Part shown: positions 1 to 5,257 of the stretch, piece by piece | How positions within the stretch are numbered: position 1 is the stretch's first letter | How the letters are laid out: each line of letters starts with the position of its first letter | Assembly: GCA_031276415.1 (NCBI GenBank) | Contig: JAISNF010000205.1 | Span: 1-8,469, forward strand | DNA length: 8,469 bases | Source of the DNA: Planctomycetaceae bacterium | GTDB taxonomy: Bacteria > Planctomycetota > Planctomycetia > Pirellulales > Thermoguttaceae | Reading direction: 5' to 3' | Notes under the pieces: model-generated | Told to the model about the DNA's origin: nothing | The model's database searches: none | What the model saw: only the letters and a program-made list of their open reading frames with translations | Position numbers and translations under genes: made by a program

Positions 1-4
1 AGAA

Positions 5-24
5 AGACACAATGTATTGCGTCT
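5..24. repeat. Imperfect palindrome at the window edge
   Basis: AGACACAAT (5-13) and ATTGCGTCT (16-24) are inverted copies with one mismatch, followed by CTAC. From memory, short palindromes of the form GAGACGCAAT...ATTGCGTCTC occur as dispersed intergenic repeats in many bacterial genomes, so this may be one diverged copy. The left flank is cut by the window edge, so its full extent is unknown. Confidence 0.4.
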
Positions 25-164
25 CTACGCTTCAAACCTATTCCATCCAAACCCGTGAACGGTTACCGAAAATTAAAGTGAGAACAGTTTAAAAGATCAC
101 TTGTTATTTTCCTTACAACGCCGTAAAATGATTGATATTAAATTTTAATTACGAATGCTGGAAT

Positions 165-183
165 GTTAATTGCCGTTAATTGC
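165..183. repeat. Short direct repeat GTTAATTGC
   Basis: GTTAATTGC occurs at 165-173 and again at 175-183, one base apart, so the period is 10 bases, close to one helical turn. Two half-sites in this arrangement could bind a regulator of the downstream hydrolase, but the DNA is AT-rich and chance is possible. Confidence 0.3.
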
Positions 184-269
184 AAAGTTTTTTTGTTAAT
201 TCGGTTTGCTGATTTTGTTTTTTTCGTTAAGTTTATCAATAAAATTGTTCCATTTTTTTATTTAATTTT

Positions 270-292
270 GCCGAATGTTCATAATATTCGGC
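270..292 (+). promoter_or_regulatory. Leader hairpin upstream of hydrolase
   Basis: GCCGAATGTT (270-279) pairs with AATATTCGGC (283-292) over ten base pairs, one of them a G-U wobble (277/285), with a three-base loop CAT. It lies 23 bases before the chosen ATG and 10 bases before the GGGAG ribosome binding site. It is not followed by a clean U-tract, so it looks more like a leader structure, mRNA-stabilising stem or operator than a terminator. The GCCGAATG half also occurs, slightly altered, in the inverted repeat at 2664-2713. Confidence 0.45.
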
Positions 293-302
293 GTTACCTT
301 TT

Positions 303-307
303 GGGAG
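303..307 (+). promoter_or_regulatory. Ribosome binding site setting the hydrolase start
   Basis: GGGAG sits eight bases before ATG 316, a good spacing, and favours that start over the in-frame ATG at 163. An out-of-frame ATG at 311 (ATG-TTA-TGA) overlaps the start and is only three bases from the GGGAG, too close to be used well. This is the only clear Shine-Dalgarno sequence ahead of any of the five genes. Confidence 0.65.
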
Positions 308-315
308 AAAATGTT

Positions 316-2586
316 ATGAAAATTACAATGAAAACGACGATGAAAACTGCACAAAATGTAGGTGTTACAATTTTGGCGGTTTGTTTTTTGGAGTTCCTTC
401 TTTTCTGCGGAAATCAAGAACCTAATCATGTTGTTGCACAAAATCAGGATAAAGTGCAACAGCAAGATAAAGTGCAGCAGGAAAAAATATTGACACAGGA
501 AAAAGTACAGCAGGAAACAGCACAAAATCAGGAAAAAACTCAGCCGCAGCCGTTGACACAGGAGCAGTTGGAGGCGATTGCGATTCAACCGGCAACAATG
601 AACAAAGAAACCGGTTCGCGAGTTGTTCCTGCGATGTTGCCGCTTTTCAAAGAAGAATCAATCACCTACACCGGAAAGAAAAAATACAATAATACGGTGT
701 TAAAATATCGTCTGCATGTTCCTGAAAATATGGAGCCGGACAAAAAATATCCGCTTATTCTTTGGTTGCACGGAGCGGGAGAAGTTGGCGATGACAACAA
801 ACTCCAACTCGTTCATTTGCACCATATTATCACTTACCTGACCGGCGAAAAGAAACGCGATTTTTTCCTTCTCGTCCCGCAAGCCCCACAAAATCACGGC
901 ACTTGGGAGGCTCATTCCTACACGCAAACACTTCCCGAAACACTTAAATCTCTGTTGAATAATCCGCAAACACGGGAAAAGATTTTGAAACAATATGAAT
1001 CGGCGTTTGGTTCCGAAACAAAAGCAACTGTTGCTGTTACCGAAATTGATGGCGAATCTGTTTTGACAACTTCGGAACCATTGGAGGATTCACCGCTTGG
1101 TTTTTCGTTTGCGATGCTTGATCAGGTGTTGCAAAATTATCCGGTTGATACGAACCGGATTACTGTATCGGGATTAAGTTCCGGCGGCGATGGAACTTGG
1201 CGGGCATTGGAATATCGCCCCGAATTGTTTGCCGCTGCTGTTCCGCTTGTTAGTTGGCGAGCGTTGACGGATGTGGCGTTGCAGAAATCTCCGGTTCTCA
1301 AAAAGATTCCGATTTGGGCGATTTACAGTTCCGACGACAATAGTATTGACTACGCCAGATCGAGTTTTGAACGGGTCGAAAAAGCCGGCTGTAACGTTAA
1401 AAAATCGGAGTTCGGAATTTGCGGTCATAACGCATGGACACCGGCAATGTTGCAAGCGGATATTTTTAGTTGGCTGCTTTCCCGTGCGAAAAAGGACGGC
1501 GAATATATTGCGGTTGTCGATGCCAATGTTAATCCTGATGATTTGAAAGGGATTGTGGATGTTGCCACGCGTGATCCCGGAAAACCAAAACTCGCTCCCG
1601 CTCCGCCGCAAACTGTTTCGCAAACCGCAACAGAAACAGCAAAAACCGAATTAAAACCGGCGGCATCGTTTTCCGTTCCGCAACCGCAACCAAATGTTGT
1701 AACACGCAAAGATTCATCGGACAATATTGTTACTGAAACTATTGCAGGAAAAAGTGCAGTTCCAAACAACAATGCCAAAGATGAATTGTACGCAAAATTG
1801 GCAACATATTATTTCAATTTAGATTGTTTGGAAGAATTTTCCCGAAATTTTGTAAAACTTTCACCAGTTGCACAAAAAGTCCTTGCTGGAAGATTGTTGA
1901 TGCAACAAGAACTGGTTCCTAAAAAATTACAAATATTGGAAAAAATGATTGACCAGATGCCGTTGACTCCAATAGGTACGATTCAGGTTGCTCCTATTCG
2001 TGTTACAACGTCTGCCGCCGCAACTAAAGAAGTTACGAAAACAGAAACACGCGCCGCTGAAACTCCGCAAATTGTAACGCAAACGCAAACGAGAGTGCAA
2101 ACGCCAACGGCAACGCAAAATACGCCGCAATTTACAGCACAACACGGCAGCGATGAAGAAGTTACCGTAACGGGAAAAATGATTGAAGATTGTGATCGTC
2201 CTTGGGCGATGACTTCGGATTCGTTGTACGGAATGTTTCCGGCTGATTGGAATAAGGAAGCACAAAAAATTCCCGAATTTATTGTCGAATTGGATTCGGA
2301 TAAGTTGGCGAAAAAACTTGCGGCGTCTGTTAGCGGCGACGGTAAAGATTTTGTTACGGCGTGTCAATCAATTTTGGTGTTGGAAAACAAACCCATGAGC
2401 AGTCCTTGGTTCGAAACCGGCGGCGGAAGATTGCGCAGTGATATTCGTTACACGCTTTCCGCGAAAGGTCAAATGTTTGTCCGCTTGTTGAAAACCGTCA
2501 AAGATTCAACCGGTAACGCCGAAAAACTGAATCGCGCAAAACTTGCTCAAAAAACACTCGAAAAATTTGAACTGATTCTTGAGTAA
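316..2586 (+). CDS. Secreted alpha/beta-hydrolase (COG4099-like esterase/peptidase) with unknown C-terminal extension
   Basis: This is a 756-residue exported serine hydrolase. The start at 316 is set by GGGAG and yields a basic N-terminus and hydrophobic core (about 15-31); cleavage after VVA (41) is plausible. The Cys at 31 lacks a proper lipobox. A Gln-rich stretch (42-90) leads to the hydrolase domain (about 115-395): LHGAGE at 151-156 (oxyanion-hole region), nucleophile Ser288 in GLSSGG, Asp340 or Asp341 in YSSDD, and His371 in CGHNAW. These resemble the predicted-peptidase/polyhydroxybutyrate-depolymerase-like group. Residues about 200-262 look like an insertion before the Ser strand. 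Two Thr/Pro/Gln-rich linkers (about 425-480 and 550-615) flank a short helical segment (488-548), and a final segment (620-756) is unrecognised. The fold is secure, but the substrate (ester, peptide or polysaccharide ester) is not. The gene appears to be transcribed alone. Confidence 0.85.
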   Translation: MKITMKTTMKTAQNVGVTILAVCFLEFLLFCGNQEPNHVVAQNQDKVQQQDKVQQEKILTQEKVQQETAQNQEKTQPQPLTQEQLEAIAIQPATMNKETGSRVVPAMLPLFKEESITYTGKKKYNNTVLKYRLHVPENMEPDKKYPLILWLHGAGEVGDDNKLQLVHLHHIITYLTGEKKRDFFLLVPQAPQNHGTWEAHSYTQTLPETLKSLLNNPQTREKILKQYESAFGSETKATVAVTEIDGESVLTTSEPLEDSPLGFSFAMLDQVLQNYPVDTNRITVSGLSSGGDGTWRALEYRPELFAAAVPLVSWRALTDVALQKSPVLKKIPIWAIYSSDDNSIDYARSSFERVEKAGCNVKKSEFGICGHNAWTPAMLQADIFSWLLSRAKKDGEYIAVVDANVNPDDLKGIVDVATRDPGKPKLAPAPPQTVSQTATETAKTELKPAASFSVPQPQPNVVTRKDSSDNIVTETIAGKSAVPNNNAKDELYAKLATYYFNLDCLEEFSRNFVKLSPVAQKVLAGRLLMQQELVPKKLQILEKMIDQMPLTPIGTIQVAPIRVTTSAAATKEVTKTETRAAETPQIVTQTQTRVQTPTATQNTPQFTAQHGSDEEVTVTGKMIEDCDRPWAMTSDSLYGMFPADWNKEAQKIPEFIVELDSDKLAKKLAASVSGDGKDFVTACQSILVLENKPMSSPWFETGGGRLRSDIRYTLSAKGQMFVRLLKTVKDSTGNAEKLNRAKLAQKTLEKFELILE
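445..516 (+). repeat. In-frame 18-base repeats coding a Gln/Lys-rich segment
   Basis: Four consecutive 18-base units (445-462, 463-480, 481-498, 499-516) encode QDKVQQ, QDKVQQ, EKILTQ and EKVQQE at residues 44-67 of the hydrolase. The first two units are nearly identical in DNA and the last two are diverged. The array follows the likely signal-peptide cleavage site and probably forms a flexible or helical spacer. Such arrays can change length by slippage. Confidence 0.6.
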
Positions 2587-2634
2587 TCGCAACAATTATT
2601 GCGGTAATGATCGTAACAATTATCGCAGCAATGA
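2587..2634. repeat. Two-copy 24-bp tandem repeat
   Basis: Immediately after the hydrolase stop codon, 2587-2610 and 2611-2634 are adjacent 24-base units identical at 20 of 24 positions. Each contains AACAATTAT and ends in AATGA. The first copy also has CGCAA/TTGCG inverted arms (2588-2603), which would make only a weak hairpin. Confidence 0.6.
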
Positions 2635-2638
2635 TTGC

Positions 2639-2668
2639 TAATAAACGTTAATAAACACTAATAAACAT
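2639..2668. repeat. Three-copy 10-bp tandem repeat TAATAAACNN
   Basis: TAATAAACGT (2639-2648), TAATAAACAC (2649-2658) and TAATAAACAT (2659-2668) are contiguous. The 10-base period places each copy on the same helix face. The last copy runs into the left arm of the inverted repeat at 2664. TAA stops occur in two of the three frames of each unit, so the stretch is not coding. Confidence 0.6.
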
Positions 2669-2713
2669 TCGGGCAAACGATATTTTTGGTAAAATGCTGT
2701 TTGCCCGAATGTT
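2664..2713. terminator. Perfect 15-bp inverted repeat, possible transcription terminator
   Basis: AACATTCGGGCAAAC (2664-2678) is exactly complementary to GTTTGCCCGAATGTT (2699-2713), with a 20-base AT-rich loop. The stem is strong and sits in the gap between the hydrolase and kinase genes, where a terminator would be expected. No U-tract follows, so a factor-assisted stop, mRNA 3'-end protection or a protein-binding palindrome are alternatives. The pairing itself is certain; the function is not. Confidence 0.5.
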
Positions 2714-2742
2714 GCCGAAATATTATGCAACGGAAATATAAC
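2712..2742 (+). promoter_or_regulatory. Candidate sigma70-like promoter for the kinase gene
   Basis: TTGCCG (2712-2717) and TATAAC (2737-2742) match the -35 and -10 consensus at 4/6 and 5/6 positions, with a 19-base spacer that is slightly long. The -35 overlaps the right arm of the 15-bp inverted repeat. Transcription would begin near 2749, leaving a leader of about 30 bases. In AT-rich DNA such matches are common. Confidence 0.3.
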
Positions 2743-2756
2743 GTATTTTTTGTTTT

Positions 2757-2780
2757 AACTTTTAATGAAACTATTTTATT
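2757..2780 (+). promoter_or_regulatory. A/T-rich motif abutting the kinase start, shared with the dehydrogenase gene
   Basis: The 24 bases directly before ATG 2781 contain TTTAATGAAACT (2761-2772) followed by a T-rich tail. Nearly the same sequence, TTTAACGAAACT, precedes the dehydrogenase gene at 3872-3883. There is no Shine-Dalgarno sequence here, so the motif may replace it or belong to a promoter of short-leader or leaderless mRNAs. Confidence 0.35.
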
Positions 2781-3761
2781 ATGACCTGTCTTTGTTGTGG
2801 AATTTTATTTGCGGATATTGCTTGTATGCCGATTAGTCATCTTCCTGACGAGGGAGAACTTGTTACAACGGACAAGATTGAATTAAATCTGGGCGGTTGT
2901 GCTTCCAATGTGGCGTTTGATTTGGCGCGGCTGGGTGTTCCTGTTACGTTAGCGGGCGGAGTTGGCGACGACGCATTGAGCGAATTTATTGTCCGCACCG
3001 TATCTATTCCGGGAATCAACACTCAATTTTTGAAACAATTTCACGGACATTGTCCCGGAACGGCGATGCATATCAATGTTTACGATCAAGATCGGCGGTT
3101 TATTTGTACAGTGGGCGCAAACGATTTGTTTGTTTTCAATGACGATATTTTTCGTTACGTTGAGGAATGCCGGAATTTTCCCCAAAACCAAAATTCCGAC
3201 CGGAAAATATTATATCTTGGCGGTTTTTTCATGCTTCGCGGATTGGAAAATGAACGTACCGTCCAATTTCTTGATACTGCACGAAAACATGGTTGGACAA
3301 CAATTCTTGATGTTGTTCTCAATGGTCATCGTCCTTATTGGGAAATTTTGGAACCGATATTGCCTTATGTGGACATTTTCATGCCTAATGAACACGAAGG
3401 CGAAAAGATTACAAATTTTCGTGATCCTTATGATCAAGCCAAAATGTTTCTTGATGCGGGAGCCGAAACTGTTCTTATTACGCAAGGTGAAGGCGGAACA
3501 CTTTGTTTTGGTGCGGAGGAACAATTTCGTGCAGGAATTTATCCCACGGATTATGTGAGTGGTTCTGGGGCTGGTGATGCTTTTTGTGCCGGATTGATTG
3601 CGGCGTTGCTTGAGGGGCATAATTTACATGATGCCATACGTTGGGGAAGTGCGGTTGGTGCAAGTTGCGTCAGAGGCGTCAGCACTACCGGAACCGTGTT
3701 CAACCGCGAAGAATTACTCGCCTTCCTCAATGAACATTCTTTGGTTGTCGAAAATATTTAG
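2781..3761 (+). CDS. PfkB-family carbohydrate/nucleoside kinase
   Basis: This 326-residue cytoplasmic kinase of the ribokinase/PfkB family would phosphorylate a sugar, sugar derivative or nucleoside with ATP. The ATG at 2781 fits because the first beta-strand (CCGILFADIACMP) starts straight away, as is normal for the family. Visible landmarks are the substrate-binding GGCASNVAFDLARLGV (38-53), GGVGDD (59-64), the MPNEHE strand end (201-206), the VLITQGEGG nucleotide-side strand (231-239) and the anion-hole/catalytic GAGD with base Asp266. The usual Asp-Thr before GAGD is replaced by Val-Ser-Gly-Ser, and the second PfkB signature therefore matches imperfectly, though the Asp is kept. Length is normal. 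It stands between two sizeable spacers and is probably transcribed alone. The substrate cannot be deduced; no neighbouring sugar pathway genes point to one. Confidence 0.88.
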   Translation: MTCLCCGILFADIACMPISHLPDEGELVTTDKIELNLGGCASNVAFDLARLGVPVTLAGGVGDDALSEFIVRTVSIPGINTQFLKQFHGHCPGTAMHINVYDQDRRFICTVGANDLFVFNDDIFRYVEECRNFPQNQNSDRKILYLGGFFMLRGLENERTVQFLDTARKHGWTTILDVVLNGHRPYWEILEPILPYVDIFMPNEHEGEKITNFRDPYDQAKMFLDAGAETVLITQGEGGTLCFGAEEQFRAGIYPTDYVSGSGAGDAFCAGLIAALLEGHNLHDAIRWGSAVGASCVRGVSTTGTVFNREELLAFLNEHSLVVENI

Positions 3762-3831
3762 AAATTGTACACAAATCAAAATTCCGTGAACACGATTGTT
3801 ATTGTTCGCAAAAATAGTCAAAAGGCGGACG

Positions 3832-3848
3832 ATGTTTCGCCGAAACAT
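3832..3848. terminator. Small hairpin after the kinase gene
   Basis: ATGTTTC (3832-3838) and GAAACAT (3842-3848) are perfect inverted copies around a GCC loop. A loosely T-rich stretch (to about 3864) follows. It could be a weak intrinsic terminator for the kinase gene or an operator for the dehydrogenase gene. The stem is only seven pairs and mostly A/T, so support is limited. Confidence 0.3.
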
Positions 3849-3868
3849 TCCAATTGTTTATTTTAATC

Positions 3869-3893
3869 AACTTTAACGAAACTTTTATTTATT
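3869..3893 (+). promoter_or_regulatory. Copy of the shared A/T-rich motif upstream of the dehydrogenase gene
   Basis: TTTAACGAAACT (3872-3883) differs by one base from TTTAATGAAACT upstream of the kinase; both are preceded by AAC and followed by TTTTATT-like sequence. It ends 14 bases before ATG 3898, against 8 bases in the kinase case. No Shine-Dalgarno sequence lies between. It may be a common promoter element or a translation-enhancing A/U-rich leader. Confidence 0.35.
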
Positions 3894-3897
3894 TGTA

Positions 3898-5220
3898 ATG
3901 AAAACTCAACTTGAAAAACGTATTGCCGATAAAACGGCATTGGTGGGAATTATTGGTCTTGGTTATGTTGGTTTGCCTTTGATTCGGGCATTTATCAAAG
4001 CGGGATTTCGTACTCTTGGTTTTGATGTTGATCCGAAAAAGGTTGAAAAACTCAAAGCGGGAGAAAGTTACATTGCTCATATTCCGTCTGAATGGATTAA
4101 AAAATGTATCGAGAACGGCTCCTTTGAACCGACAACCGATATGAACCGTTTGGCGGAAGCGGACGCTTTGTTGATTTGTGTTCCGACGCCGCTTTCCGAA
4201 AGCCGTGATCCTGATTTGTACTACGTCGAATCAACAACAGAATCAATCGCCAAAGTTCTTCGGCGAGGACAACTTATCGTTTTGGAAAGTACAACTTATC
4301 CCGGTACAACACGCGAAATAATGTTACCGATTTTGGAACAAAACGGTTTACGGGGCGGCAGTGATTTTTTTCTTGCGTTCAGTCCGGAACGTGAAGACCC
4401 CGGAAATCCCGATTTTACAGCGGAAGGAATTCCTAAACTTGTTGGCGGTCTTGATCAGGACAGCGGAAAACTCGCCACCGATCTTTATTCGCAGGCAATT
4501 GTTAAAGTCATTTCCGTTTCCTCTTGTGAAATTGCGGAAGCCGCTAAAATTGTTGAAAACACTTATCGTTGCGTTAATATCGCTATGGTTAATGAATTGA
4601 AAATTATTTTTGATCGTCTTGGGATTGACGTTTGGGAAGTGATTGACGCTGCCAAAACGAAACCGTTTGGATTTCAGCCGTTTTATCCGGGACCGGGGCT
4701 TGGCGGGCATTGTATTCCGATTGATCCGTTTTATTTGAGTTGGTGTGCCCGAAGAGCCGGATTGACCACACGGTTTATCGAACTTGCCGGAGAAATTAAT
4801 ACGTCGATGCCGCTTTATGTTGTGCGGCGAGTTATTGATGCATTAAATGACCGCATGAAACCGCTCAAAGGAAGTAAAATTTGTGTACTTGGTGCCGCTT
4901 ACAAAAAAGATGTGGACGACCCGCGTGAAAGTCCGTCTTTTGAACTGATTGATCGGTTGATTCAAAAAGGAGCCGTTGTTTCCTATAATGATCCGCACAT
5001 TTCGTTCTTGCCCAAAATGCGGCATTGGCAAAATATTCCGGCGATGACAAGTTGTTCGCTGACAGCGGAATTTATAGCGTCGCAGGATTGTATTCTCATC
5101 GCAACCAATCATACAAAATACGATTATGATTTTATCGTACATCACGCCCAACTTGTCGTGGACAGCCGAAACGCCACTCAATTTGTTAAAACAGAACGTG
5201 AAAAAATCGTTAAAGCGTAA
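3898..5220 (+). CDS. wbpA: UDP-N-acetyl-D-glucosamine 6-dehydrogenase-like nucleotide sugar dehydrogenase
   Basis: This 440-residue cytoplasmic enzyme would oxidise the C6 hydroxyl of a UDP-hexose (most likely UDP-GlcNAc) to the uronic acid with two NAD+, feeding surface polysaccharide or glycan synthesis. All family landmarks are present: Rossmann GLGYVGLP (20-27), Asp43 at the end of the second strand, CVPTP (94-98), ESTTYPGTT (130-138), FSPEREDPGN (161-170), Lys217 with ENTYRCVNIAMVNE (220-233), catalytic Cys272 in GPGLGGHCIPIDPFY, and the C-terminal domain from about 325 with LGAAYKKDVDDPRESP. SPEREDPGN is more typical of the WbpA/UDP-GlcNAc dehydrogenase branch than of UDP-glucose dehydrogenases, hence the symbol, given by family only. 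No glycosyltransferase or partner aminotransferase lies nearby. The AAA-ATPase-like gene follows after 37 bases. The start lacks a Shine-Dalgarno sequence but agrees with family N-termini. Confidence 0.92.
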   Translation: MKTQLEKRIADKTALVGIIGLGYVGLPLIRAFIKAGFRTLGFDVDPKKVEKLKAGESYIAHIPSEWIKKCIENGSFEPTTDMNRLAEADALLICVPTPLSESRDPDLYYVESTTESIAKVLRRGQLIVLESTTYPGTTREIMLPILEQNGLRGGSDFFLAFSPEREDPGNPDFTAEGIPKLVGGLDQDSGKLATDLYSQAIVKVISVSSCEIAEAAKIVENTYRCVNIAMVNELKIIFDRLGIDVWEVIDAAKTKPFGFQPFYPGPGLGGHCIPIDPFYLSWCARRAGLTTRFIELAGEINTSMPLYVVRRVIDALNDRMKPLKGSKICVLGAAYKKDVDDPRESPSFELIDRLIQKGAVVSYNDPHISFLPKMRHWQNIPAMTSCSLTAEFIASQDCILIATNHTKYDYDFIVHHAQLVVDSRNATQFVKTEREKIVKA

Positions 5221-5257
5221 CGAAAAAAATGTTCCCGATATTTTTTGATCCGATTTT

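Larger units (their letters stand above)
1..315. other. Gene-free upstream region
   Basis: No convincing gene lies here. The first 26 codons of frame 1 are open up to a TGA at 79-81, but they run through a palindrome and resemble no protein I know. From about 120 onward the DNA is very AT-rich with T-runs, which suits a promoter and leader for the hydrolase gene that starts at 316. No good -35/-10 pair could be picked with confidence. The structured elements inside (5-24, 165-183, 270-292) are listed separately. Confidence 0.6.

Noticed and set aside
1..81. Open frame 1 from the window edge to TGA, as a possible end of an upstream gene
   Set aside because: It crosses a palindromic repeat and the peptide has no recognisable character; 26 codons can stay open by chance.
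163..315. N-terminal extension of the hydrolase from ATG 163
   Set aside because: There is no ribosome binding site, the DNA is T-rich spacer with a hairpin, and ATG 316 has GGGAG and gives a proper signal peptide.
1174..1778. Overlapping antisense open frames within the hydrolase gene
   Set aside because: They mirror codon bias of the sense gene, and their translations show no family motif.
2587..2668. CRISPR-like array
   Set aside because: The repeats are contiguous or too short, with no unique spacers and no cas genes nearby.
3076..3663. Second + frame and antisense open frames inside the kinase gene
   Set aside because: They lie wholly within a well-supported PfkB gene and have low-complexity translations.
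5224..5246. AAAAAAT/ATTTTTT hairpin as a terminator between dehydrogenase and ATPase-like genes
   Set aside because: The stem is purely A/T with a nine-base loop, too weak, and the genes are only 37 bases apart.
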